A model generated the notes under the pieces. The model saw only the letters and a list, made by a program, of their open reading frames with translations, searched no databases and was not told the DNA's origin. This document shows, in pieces, positions 1 to 9,300 of a stretch of 32,476 nt of DNA (within the stretch, counting starts at the first letter, position 1; each line of letters starts with the position of its first letter). Origin of the DNA: a virus; IMG/VR virus record IMGVR_UViG_3300021960_000304, positions 1 through 32,476 of that record; one strand, given 5' to 3'. A program made the position numbers and the translations under genes.

Positions 1-575
1 TATTCAGAAGACCATATTTGAGCTACTCCAGAATCAAAGTTTATATAATGATGATCACCATCAGAAACATTGGATGTTACATAGTTTATCCATGTCAATC
101 CAGAAACATCATTGATGTATGCAAATGCGGTATCATCTAGAGTTGCATATTTGCCAGTAATAAAATTACCAGCTCCAATGGAATTACAATAATCCTTTAA
201 TTGTAGTGTTGTGCTGATACCTACTTCTGTATCTCTAGTACCAGTTACAAAATCTACAGCGTAAACATTTACATCTTGAGTTGTAGATTGTAATACTGAA
301 AGTACGGATCCGAAAGGAACTATAGTCGATGAGGCGTATTGCGCTACTTCGCCTAAATCTTCTACAGGGCCATTAAAATCTGTTACTAATCCGTAATCTT
401 CAGTTGAAGTTACTGTTGATAAACCTTCTCCACCAAAAGTAAAATCTTGACTAGTAAATAAGTTTACAGATTCTACGTTATAATCAAATAGTCTTGAAAT
501 ATTTCCTAAACTTTCTGCGGTTCCAGAAAAACCGAGTTTTAAACTTCCTTCTGGAGTATATGTATAAGTGGCCAT
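1..575 (-). CDS. tail-fibre/virion structural protein, 3' end cut by window edge
   Basis: This reading frame starts at an ATG at 575 and stays open for 191 codons to the left edge, so the C-terminus is missing. The start is well supported: GGAGGT lies about eight bases upstream, and the ATG overlaps the TGA of the preceding gene by one base, which suggests translational coupling. The protein begins MATYTYTPEGSLKLGFSG and is rich in Thr, Ser, Gly and Tyr, with no signal peptide or membrane segment. Residues about 59-90 carry TEDYGLVTDFNGPVEDLG followed by VPFGSV. This acidic-Tyr-Gly plus PFG(T/S) pattern recurs in tail-fibre-like proteins of marine T4-like phages and is also present in the gene just upstream. 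I infer an extended virion protein, possibly a fibre or adhesin. Its exact role cannot be read from the visible part. Confidence 0.75.
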   Translation of the reverse strand, partial: MATYTYTPEGSLKLGFSGTAESLGNISRLFDYNVESVNLFTSQDFTFGGEGLSTVTSTEDYGLVTDFNGPVEDLGEVAQYASSTIVPFGSVLSVLQSTTQDVNVYAVDFVTGTRDTEVGISTTLQLKDYCNSIGAGNFITGKYATLDDTAFAYINDVSGLTWINYVTSNVSDGDHHYINFDSGVAQIWSSE

Positions 576-949
576 CAGATTCCACCTCCCGACTTATCTG
601 GAACTACTAATCGTTCTAATCCATTATTAAGTTCAAAGAGTGTCCCATATCCAAACCAAGTAATATGCAATCCATTAAGGATGACTGATTTTTTGGTAAG
701 TTCTTCAAGTCTGATAGCGTAGATAGAAACTCTCTTAGTTTTTGCTCTAACAGTCTTCTTAGAGAGTTTAACCGTACCAAATGGAGTTAAAGTTTCAGTA
801 ACGGTTATTGAACTGTAGTTATCGACAGTTTCACATGAACTTGTTATACTTCCGCAGTCGAGTACCTCATCTGGAGAATCGGAAAGAAGTCCGCAAGAAT
901 CCTCCAGATATTCATTTACAGATGATATATTGTACTCGTAAACAGCCAT
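575..949 (-). CDS. small virion-associated protein with PFGT motif (124 aa)
   Basis: This 124-residue protein follows a strong terminator and lies directly before the edge-cut fibre gene, overlapping its start by one base. The N-terminal half is acidic and holds three closely spaced cysteines (SCGLL, LDCGSI, SSCETV), then TETLTPFGTVKLS. The C-terminal half is basic (KKTVRAKTKR) and ends in a VPDKSGGGI tail. The PFGT segment matches the fibre-type motif of the next gene, except that cysteine stands where the neighbour has DYG or DLG. The ATG at 949 is preceded by AAAGG with almost no spacer, so its ribosome site is poor. I recognise no enzyme domain. It is probably a small structural or fibre-associated protein, perhaps folding or assembling with the downstream product; that role is inferred from position and the shared motif. 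Confidence 0.7.
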   Translation of the reverse strand: MAVYEYNISSVNEYLEDSCGLLSDSPDEVLDCGSITSSCETVDNYSSITVTETLTPFGTVKLSKKTVRAKTKRVSIYAIRLEELTKKSVILNGLHITWFGYGTLFELNNGLERLVVPDKSGGGI

Positions 950-969
950 CCTTTATTGATACAAGTAGG

Positions 970-1001
970 AAAAAAAGAGGGGATTGTAATTCACAATCCC
1001 C
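970..1001 (-). terminator. rho-independent terminator after the 335-aa structural gene
   Basis: A perfect 9-bp stem (GGGGATTGT pairing with ACAATCCCC, at 979-987 and 993-1001) closes a 5-base loop. On the minus strand it is followed by TCTTTTTTT. It begins about 30 bases past the TGA of the 335-aa gene. The other flank is CAAAAAA, so on the plus strand the hairpin would be followed by A rather than T; it therefore works best for leftward transcription. It should insulate the abundant structural gene from the 124-aa and fibre genes downstream. Confidence 0.9.
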
Positions 1002-1030
1002 AAAAAATCACAAATATATTTAATTATGTA

Positions 1031-2038
1031 TCAGTCAAGAGCAACGTTTAGAGTGATCTTGATTTGGTCACCGTTGTTCTGAATGGTGTAAGGGCCATTT
1101 GTGAATCTTTCAGCGTACATGATTGAACTGTAAAGAGTCGCGGTTGACCAACCTACTTGTGCGTTTGGTGTTGGATTTAGTGCTGGAGTTGTGTAGAACT
1201 CGTCAGCGTTAGGTACTGAGAATACAGTGTATGTATTTGAATCAGTCGTTGTGTTTGCTGCACCAGCTGCGATGTAAACGATATCACCAGCAACTAGTTG
1301 GTGTCCAGAAGCAACAATCTTAGAATAACTAAATTCAACGGTTGGGTTTGTTGCAACCTGGATGTTATCGATTAGTGGTAGGTCTAGATAGATAACTTTG
1401 AGTGCTCTATCAATACCGATGACTTGTGTTCCTGTTTGAATACCAGCGTTTCCACCAACGATCATTCCTAGGGTTAGGTCGTCGATGCTGATGTCTGGGT
1501 CAACGGTGACGTACTTGTTACCGATAACTCCGATTGTTGGGTCGCTGTTATTTCCTTTGGAAACGGTGGTTCCGATACCAACTGAAGCGTAATCAACTAC
1601 ACCTTGAACAGCGATTGGCATGTTGTTTGCACGAGTTACATAGTAACCGTAAACATCGCCTGCATCTCCAGTGAATGTGAATGTTTGTTCTGGATATGTT
1701 GCTGTTGTTCCTGATCCAACCTGATTAACTCTCCAACGGGAACCGTTAAGAAGAATACCAGTTTGGGATGTATAGTTTTGATCAGTTCTATTATTTACGC
1801 AGTATGGATAACCTGTGTAAGGAGCGTATCCATAAGCATTAGTGTTGCCGATACCATAAGGCTCATAATATGCACTAGCTGAAGGAACATCGCTTTCAGC
1901 TGGAGTGGTATTACTTGTGAAAAGTTTTAGAACTAGATTTCTAGGAGATTGGTCGGCAAGACTTGCAGTGTGGTTGTTCTGTGCAACCAAGTATCTTAAT
2001 GACTCAAGTTCTCCAATATTTGGGACTAATAGTGCCAT
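1031..2038 (-). CDS. virion structural protein, MALLVPNIGE family (335 aa)
   Basis: A 335-residue beta-rich protein with no signal peptide or membrane segment. The N-terminus (MALLVPNIGELESLRYL) is of a type I recognise from structural proteins of marine T4-like phages, followed by LVLKLFTSNTTPAE. The middle is very Tyr/Gly/Asn-rich (about residues 55-80: YYEPYGIG...YGYAPYTGYPY) and then has TFTFTGDAGDVYGYYVT. Near residues 245-285 there is a GHQLVAGDIVYI segment that resembles HxLxxGDxVxI modules of the giant gp7-type protein. It has its own late promoter, a strong AGAAGGAG ribosome site about nine bases before the ATG and a terminator, a layout that suggests high-level independent expression. 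It is probably a tail, baseplate-peripheral or decoration protein; which of these cannot be told from sequence. Confidence 0.82.
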   Translation of the reverse strand: MALLVPNIGELESLRYLVAQNNHTASLADQSPRNLVLKLFTSNTTPAESDVPSASAYYEPYGIGNTNAYGYAPYTGYPYCVNNRTDQNYTSQTGILLNGSRWRVNQVGSGTTATYPEQTFTFTGDAGDVYGYYVTRANNMPIAVQGVVDYASVGIGTTVSKGNNSDPTIGVIGNKYVTVDPDISIDDLTLGMIVGGNAGIQTGTQVIGIDRALKVIYLDLPLIDNIQVATNPTVEFSYSKIVASGHQLVAGDIVYIAAGAANTTTDSNTYTVFSVPNADEFYTTPALNPTPNAQVGWSTATLYSSIMYAERFTNGPYTIQNNGDQIKITLNVALD

Positions 2039-2082
2039 GTAAACAACTCCTTCTACAGACTGTTAGAATTAATAACTATCAT

Positions 2083-2090
2083 TATTTATA
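2083..2090 (-). promoter_or_regulatory. T4-type late promoter TATAAATA
   Basis: An exact TATAAATA octamer on the minus strand lies in the short gap before the 335-aa structural gene, about 45 bases from its ATG. T4 late promoters consist of this octamer, read by gp55-type sigma and the sliding clamp; cyanophages use NATAAATA-like versions. Transcription would begin a few bases further left, leaving room for the AGAAGGAG ribosome site. Confidence 0.82.
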
Positions 2091-2109
2091 ATTAAGAACT
2101 TTCAGAATA

Positions 2110-2784
2110 TCAGAGATTAAGTTTCAGTGAAATGAGAAACCTTCTGATACCACTTACAGAAACAACATCAAATGATAAAATATCTCCCGCTGTGATGGTC
2201 TTATCCCATCCAATCAAATTGTCATCTCTATATTTTTGAGTATTTGATAATGACAAGTTTGATGGGAGAATTGATGTATATGTAGGAAAGTCGGTGTAAT
2301 TTGACTTTTTAATATTCAAATTCAAATCTCCAACCTGGTCAGACAAAATAGTAAAGGATTCTATAATACCAGTAACATCAATGGTTATATTTCCTTTGTT
2401 ACCAGTTAACATATCATGTGATCCACTGTCAACAACATAATTTACAGTTCTAGTTAGATCTGCAGTCGTTGCTAAAGCAATAATGAATACATCATCCCCA
2501 ACGGCAGGTGGGGTTGTAAAAATAATGTATGCTCCAGATGTAGTGAAGTCTTCAACTGGTTCCATTACTAAATTATTTTTGACCACAATAAGTTGTTGGT
2601 CATTTATTGGATCATAAGCAGTACCACCTTTCGTCAAAGCGAAAGTTTGTCCAACTCCAGTAAATCCAGAGTTTATTTCATCAAGAATTAAATTTCCATA
2701 TTGTATTGACTTTGTAGGAATTTCATAATCAACCCCAATACTATATGGATTTCTATCATTGACAGTTATTAGGTAGTCGGTCAT
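2110..2784 (-). CDS. beta-rich tail/structural protein (224 aa)
   Basis: A 224-residue predicted structural protein. Residues about 45-105 hold a module with QTFALTKGGTAYDP, an NNLVMEPVEDFTTSG turn and IIFTTPPAVGDDVFII. The same FxLxxxG / INxVxQxPxxxYxxxG / IxFxxxPxxGd pattern occurs inside the giant gp7-type protein. The C-terminal part (about 120-224) has IESFTILSDQVGDLNLNIKK and ends with GWDKTITAGDILSFDVVS...RRFLISLKLNL, a jelly-roll-like terminal pattern common in phage tail proteins. The ATG overlaps the upstream TGA in an ATGA quartet, and CCAGGAG lies just upstream, so translation is likely coupled. There are no catalytic motifs. A fibre or peripheral baseplate role is inferred. Confidence 0.8.
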   Translation of the reverse strand: MTDYLITVNDRNPYSIGVDYEIPTKSIQYGNLILDEINSGFTGVGQTFALTKGGTAYDPINDQQLIVVKNNLVMEPVEDFTTSGAYIIFTTPPAVGDDVFIIALATTADLTRTVNYVVDSGSHDMLTGNKGNITIDVTGIIESFTILSDQVGDLNLNIKKSNYTDFPTYTSILPSNLSLSNTQKYRDDNLIGWDKTITAGDILSFDVVSVSGIRRFLISLKLNL

Positions 2785-3113
2785 GATACTCCTGGTGTTA
2801 CTAAAACGTTTCCTTCGACAGCTCTTGTTCTATACTGATTTGGAGAAATCAATATAACATCATAAACATATCTACCTCCATCCATTTGACTGGTTGCAGT
2901 AAATCCCATGGACACTGAAACTTTCCCCTGAAGTCTATCCTCAAAGAATAACTCTAATGGGTATGAAGATGACGATGAGGGATGTTTTTTAATAGAAGAA
3001 ATTCCAGAATAACCAGTCAAGTTCAATGGTTTATTAAACTGGTTACGAAGTGTAAAACTCGCTTGAAAATTAACTCCCTGTTCAATTACTAAGTTAACTA
3101 CAGATGCTGCCAT
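2781..3113 (-). CDS. small structural protein, VVNLVIEQGVNF type (110 aa)
   Basis: A 110-residue beta-rich protein beginning MAASVVNLVIEQGVNFQASFTLRNQ, with PLNLTGYSGISSIKKHP, then a Ser-rich stretch, GKVSVSMGF, GGRYVYDVILISPNQ and a VEGNVLVTPGVS end. This layout (intrinsic-energy-like N-strand, NLTGY, GxYxYD, EGxxxVxPGVS) is one I recognise as conserved in marine T4-like phages and resembles small Ig-like or BppU-like domains; the function is not established. A late promoter octamer lies 21 bases before the ATG and there is no good ribosome site. The gene overlaps the next by four bases and was probably made together with it. Confidence 0.78.
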   Translation of the reverse strand: MAASVVNLVIEQGVNFQASFTLRNQFNKPLNLTGYSGISSIKKHPSSSSSYPLELFFEDRLQGKVSVSMGFTATSQMDGGRYVYDVILISPNQYRTRAVEGNVLVTPGVS

Positions 3114-3133
3114 TACTGAAATGTCTTTTTAGT

Positions 3134-3141
3134 TATTTATG
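3134..3141 (-). promoter_or_regulatory. late promoter CATAAATA
   Basis: CATAAATA on the minus strand overlaps the TAA stop of the 70-aa gene and ends 21 bases before the ATG of the 110-aa gene. It differs from the T4 octamer only at the first, variable base. Transcription would start very close to the ATG, giving a leader of roughly 15 bases. Confidence 0.7.
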
Positions 3142-3349
3142 AGTTGGCGTCTAGTTTTGAAATAATAACCTTCATCATCTCCTTCAATTCACTAACTTCA
3201 CTCTTTAGATTCTTGAATTCCGAAAGTTCTTCTATTTTTTTTTGTTTATGATTTAGATAAGCTTGAAACTCTGAGTCGGAACAATTTATTATTGCTCCAG
3301 ACTCAGAATCTCTGTAATATCCAGGATTTCCTTCAACAGGTATTCTCAT
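3137..3349 (-). CDS. small coiled-coil phage protein (70 aa)
   Basis: A 70-residue protein starting MRIPVEGNPGYYRDSESGAI, followed by INCSDSEF and then a Lys/Glu-rich helix from about residue 35 to the end (HKQKKIEELSEFKNLKSEV...LKEMMKVIISKL) with leucine spacing that fits a coiled coil. The N-terminal EGNPGxYRDxxSGAIxN pattern is one I recognise from small proteins encoded beside the DUF4815 gene in marine T4-like phages. Its ATG lies one base past the TAA of the 2501-aa gene (TAATATG), with no clear ribosome site, so translation probably relies on reinitiation. It may be an assembly partner or chaperone of the neighbouring giant protein; this is inference from position and coiled coil only. 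Confidence 0.78.
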   Translation of the reverse strand: MRIPVEGNPGYYRDSESGAIINCSDSEFQAYLNHKQKKIEELSEFKNLKSEVSELKEMMKVIISKLDANS

Positions 3350-3350
3350 A

Positions 3351-6300
3351 TTATACAGTTGCGACTATTCTTAGATCTTTGATAAGTGGAACATAAGCTG
3401 AGTTTGTTCCCGACATGAGTATTTTAATTTGGAATCCATTAAAGAGAGGTAAATTCTTTGCAGAATACTCGTATGAGTTATATTCATCTCTTGTTGTCGA
3501 AGCCACAACATTTCTGTCTGGTCTTCCAGTGCAGTCAGATTGACTGATTACCTCACCATCTTGATCCAAATTATCATATCCTGGGAACAACTGCCACAAT
3601 TGAGATTGTTCATCGCCATCAGCTCTAAACAATCTATACAATACTCTAATATCATTGGAAGAATGTCTATAAGCATCAAACAACACCTTCAAGGAATCTG
3701 AAGATCTTGCTAGTTTTACAATCTTACTTACATAACTTGCTCCAGTAGGATCGGAAACAAGAGAATTGACTCTACCATCCGAAGGATAATTACTGATCTT
3801 GGAATTAATTCTGTTCGCAACAGTAATAATACTGACTCTATCAAGGTCAATCATTGGAGAAACTTTGGAGTCTGAAGTAGACATCGAAATTTCCATTGTG
3901 AAAGATTTCTTACCTGGGAAGTCTTGTAGATAAGTTTCTTCATTAATCTTAGAAGCAATAATTCTTGGGCTAGAGAAATGATTATCGGATGTAAGGGATA
4001 CATCTTCAAAACCTTGATCGACGAAAGAATTAATGGTGTTATTATCTACAGATCCACCAGAGAATGTTCTTACCTTTGCAGAAATAGAAGTTCCTTGTGG
4101 TAATAGTGATTGAATATTTGGTCTCAATACGTTGAATGGTATATTTTGTGATGCTTTTGGTCCATTATTTGATCCAACAGAGACAATAGTGTCATATGAA
4201 CCACAAGTTTTTGTATCCGAGAAGAATAGTTCTGGATATGCACCTGGATTTCCAGTTGCTCTGTCCACTCCATTTGTTGACATTCCGACTTTAACTGTAT
4301 AGTAGTCAAGTCCAATATCATAAGTGGAGTAATCAACATTTGACAAGTTATGTGATGTATTAATCCTTCTTAAGGAAACTCCATTAAGTTCATACTTGGC
4401 AACATTGGAAGAAACTTGGTAAGATCCAGTTTGTGTATTATCTTGGGATCTAACGATTCCAGTCAGACTACTTGTGGATGTGTTAACTCCAGTGTACTTG
4501 ATTATTTCATCACCAATGATCACATAACCTGGATTTGAAACAGAAACTGGAAGTCCTTCAAAACTGGTAAATATACCAACATTACTTAGCACCATGTCTT
4601 CTGTTGTAGAAGCACTATAACTGGAATTCAAAATACTTGGTCTCTGATCACTTTCTACACCACTCAATAGAGCAAAATTATTTCTGGAATACATTCCATG
4701 GTTATTATGTCTTACTTTGAAGTGTAATCCATCAGAAATAGTGTTCACATAACGAACAGTAGCCCCAGATAGTAGACTTGTTCCTCCAGTTCCAACATAG
4801 AATAGACTATCTGTGCTATTTTGTAGTGGTCTTCCCTTAATTGATGTTAGTACCAAAGCATTGAATGCAGATATTACACCAACTGTATTTGGAATACTTA
4901 GAATTAGGTTCTTACCAAATCCACCAGTTTGGTCGGAATCAACAGTCAAAGAATCGCCATAAGAATATCCAGTTCCACCAATAGAAACTGTTGCTGCAAT
5001 AGCAACTCCACCACTAACGGTTATATTTGCTTTTGCTCCAGATCCTCTACCTGTAAGTGAAAGAAGATCTACTCCACTATAAACAGTTGATGCACTAGTA
5101 AATCCAATTCCAGCGGAAGTGATTGATAAAGTGCTATTAATTCCAATCGCTCCAGAAATGTTTAATAGTTTAGAACTAAAGTTTCCGTTTGAACTTTGTA
5201 GAACCGTAACTCCAGGAGTCAAAGAAGCTGTTTCCGAAGATGTCAAACTTCTAGCTATACCAACAATTGCAGTATTTGAATAACACTCAAGTGGATTAGG
5301 TCTTAAAGAAGCAACTTGTCTATTACCAATATCTAGTAGTGGGTTGTAGAATCTAACCGTAGATGAACCTCTATAGAATTCTGCTCTATAGATCTTCATC
5401 TTGAGGTCTTCAAGTTGACTTGGATCCCAAGTAGCACCATTTTGTGACTTGAATAAAGATCCAAGTAGTGGTTGTTGAGAAACAATTATTCTCTGAGATT
5501 CTGCAAGGTTGATTGTAGATACATCTTCCTCGCCCATTCTGGAAATCCATACTGTATATTCATTTGAAGCAGACAACAGTACAACACAATATGCATTTCC
5601 AGTTTCTAGATAAACTGGAGATGGGAAAGTAAATGTGGTTGGAACTGAACCATCTTCAGATAGACTTACTTGAGATGGTTCTAAAACAACCTCACCAAAA
5701 GGAAGAATGGTTTGTGTTGGCAATCCAGTCTGCATGGTTCTTACCTGCAGGGTTACTGGCAATCCATTAGTATCTTTTGTTCTGAAGAATGTCTCTACCT
5801 TTGTAATGTAAACTCCATTTGGATCTGGAACTTCAAAAGATTGTGCAAGAGGATCTACCCATCTAGTCTGAGTGGTAGTTCTATTTCTGAATGAAGTACT
5901 AGCAACCAATTGTGTACTTCTATCAGTTAACGTTCTATTATCTGTTCTGATATTTCTTTCAATATCTGCATTTCTTATTCTAAGAGTTGCATCTTCAACA
6001 TTATTAAGAGTACCTGCAGAAGTGTAATTTACTTCTGCACTACTATCACTTGTTCCAGAAATAGTAGAATTAGTGCTACTAGTTGTTAGAGTAAACGTTT
6101 TTGTTCCAGTTTCAAATGTTGGGACTGAAGGTAGAAGTGGATCTGGTATGAAGTAAGAACCAATTAGGGTTCCAGCATTATCAGAGACCAATCTTACTCT
6201 TCTAACTGTAGCAACTGCTCCACTAGTTTGTCCAACCAATCTCATGTTATTGACAACGTATCCAAAATATCCAGACTCACTTTGCAATTCTAGAGCTGCT

Positions 6301-9300
6301 GTATCAATATTCAAAATTGTGGAAGTTGTTGAATACGCTGTTGATACGTTTTCTGTAGGATTGTATGGATTCTGAACATAAACTTGTGTTGGATTATTAT
6401 AAGGACCGTACTTGTGATTAGCTTTCGCCAATCTAAATCTAATAGAAGCTGCTCCAGAAGTTCCTCTTACGGTTTCACCAACAGCAAAAGATCCAGAAAC
6501 CATGGTAATTTCCAAAAGTTTTGGAGCTACATATTGAGTAACATCAACATTATCAAAGAAAGAATAGAATCTTGTTGTTGGTTTCAATCTTCTAGCAACA
6601 AATTCTACGTTTCTAGATCTCATTGTATGAATGACATCAGTAGAAACAACTCTTGGTCCAAGATTAGTTGTATCAAATCTTTCGCCAACTCTAAACTGAA
6701 TTCCCTCTCTATTTTGTCTAGTTGTAGTTAGGGTAGTTACATTTGTAAATTCAGTGAAAGTGTCTCTGAATGTCGTTCTGGTAGTGATTGGAACCCCTCT
6801 TCCATGTTGGAAGCCTCCGCGACTTGAAGATGAAGAGACAACTTGAGTTCCTCTACCGATTCTACCCATTGATTGTCTAGATAGAGTCTCTGTTCCTGTC
6901 CATGTTGTTGCCCATGCACCCCATTCGATAGGGGACAATCCAGTGTTCGTATCGACTCCGAGTTGTTGAACTGCAGATCTATAACTCCCTTCCAGGTCAA
7001 TGGTTCTATCACTAGTTCTAGTTTCAATCCAAGTATCTGTGGATGGATTTAGTTCAATTGCTCCAATCCAGTTTACAACGGCAAATGGGTTCACATTTTC
7101 AGATCTAGTAGCAAAATTATTTTCTACATATACTGATTCAGAATAATTCAGACATACAACGTCACCAACACGTCTTGTGTTTGGAGAAAGTAAATTCGTT
7201 GTAAATCTTAGATCAGCATCTGGATTGGAAGTATTTCCAATTCCAATTACAGCATCAGTTCCTAATAATAGATCTAAAGAAGTTGTATAGTGAGATGGTC
7301 TAAGTTCTCCATTTTCAGTGTCAACACTGCACTTGTAAGCGGAGTTTGTAACTGCACCACCAAATACAGACTTGAAGTTGTCTACAAAAAATCCACACTT
7401 AAATCTATCTAATCCAGTTTGAGTATCTCTTATGTTTAGATTTCTTGTATCACTTTCTAATAGAGACAAAGATGTATAATATTCTACATTCTTGAGTCTA
7501 TCTTCAATAGCAGAGATATCTTGCATTCTATATCTCTTATGTGGAGATCTTACAACTTTGATATCAGAAATATTGTGTACATATGGAGGTATGTTAATAG
7601 TTGCAATTTCTAAAGAGTTCTCAATGTCGCTTGGGGTTTTTGGAGTTAACGACGGAACTCCTCTATTGAGGAAAAATCTTCCATCCTTATTTACAAATAA
7701 CTTATCAATTCTTCCAAGATAATAAGTATAATCAATATTAATTGTCTTATCTTTTGCTAGATTATATGGAGAAGAACTAGACGCATAATTAAACTGTCTT
7801 GATACGAATTCAAATGGAGAATAAGTCGCTGTTGATGGGTTGTAAGGAACAACCCTTGGTCTCAAGTCAATAATATCACTTGATGCGTATATATCAACAA
7901 AAGGTAGATTATCCTTATATTGCAAAGCATTATATGAATTTACGGTTACGAAATCTCCAGTATCTTGAGCGTCTAATGTATAATTATTGAATACAAACTT
8001 CAATCTTCTAGTTGGAGCAGAAGATTCGTCTTTTCTCTCAACATAAGAGAAATCGACATATTCCTTATTCTGACCATGATTCAAAATAAAGTCAGATAGA
8101 ATATCTCTGTCACCAGATACAAGTGCATCTACGGAGGCAGTTATTGATGATTCTTGGAATCTAATTGGTTCTCCAAGTAAGAAAGTGTTTTCGTTACCAT
8201 AGACAAAATCAATTACATTAGTTCCATTATTAGATACTAAATATCCAACGGCTCCACTATCAGTTCCAATTATTTTCTCTCCACGAATACTATTGAGAAT
8301 ATTGGAATTTAAATTAGTAAGAGTTATCGATGGCAATGAAGGATCATTTCCATCTACAGATTCGTAGACTGCCAAAAGTTCTTGAACTTCTGGAACGTTT
8401 AGGGAAATTTTCTTGTCCTGAACTCTAGTTCCGTATATTTCGCTGTATGTAAGACCGTCAGCAAGAGTTGTAGACCCAATTCCAGATGAAGATTCTTGTG
8501 ATCTATTAACAATAAGTGTATTACATCTTGAATATATTTTATTTTTGGACTTTAGATTAGTTTTCTTGAATGTTGCTGTTAAAGTAGCAGCTCCATTTTG
8601 ACTAATATTCTGGAGAGTAACTGTTCTTCCAGAAATTGTTAATTTTTGGGAAGTTAATGATTCGACAGTTCCATCTGAAAAGGTTAGATTGTAATCTTCT
8701 TCATCAAATGGCTCCAATGTGTAGTCAGTATCAGTTTCTAAAGTTTGTACCGCTCCATTTGAAGAAATTGTTATTGGATATGACTTTCTTACTACTATTG
8801 TCGATCTTGTAAGATCAACGTTTTCAACTTCTTTCTGGGTTAGTGGAGAGAATAAAAATGCACTGTTGATATTAAGTACATCAGAAGTTACTTTTGCAAG
8901 ATTACTTACAGTTGTTGTACCAGAAGGAAGACTACCATTATTTACATTGGAAACAGATGTAGTTGCTTCAATGATAATAGAGTTTGAAGCTAAAGAAACT
9001 TCTTTTACTCTACTATATGTTGGTAAACTTTGTCCGCTTCTTGTGTGTTGTACAATATCTCCAGTTTTAATTCCAACAAAAAATGTTGAACTCGATGTAG
9101 TTACGGTACTTACACCTGCAGATTGTCCGGAAATTGTAAATGTTGATCCACCAGGAGCCAGTGTTACGACTCTAGATAGAACAGCATCTGCAGTAAAAGC
9201 TGAAGATCCAGTTGCATGTAGTTGCTTTACATCAGAAATTCCATAATCTCTAGAAGATGTGATTGATCTTGGATCTTCCTTTCCATTAATAATTATTGCT

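Noticed and set aside
1003-1023. ATTAAATA-like promoter between the 335-aa and 124-aa genes
   Set aside because: It lies upstream of the terminator hairpin for leftward transcription, so transcripts from it would be terminated before the 124-aa gene; the octamer match is also imperfect.
8866-9246. 126-codon plus-strand open frame opposite the DUF4815-type gene
   Set aside because: It mirrors Ser/Thr/Val-rich beta sequence of the real gene and has no family resemblance or translation signals.
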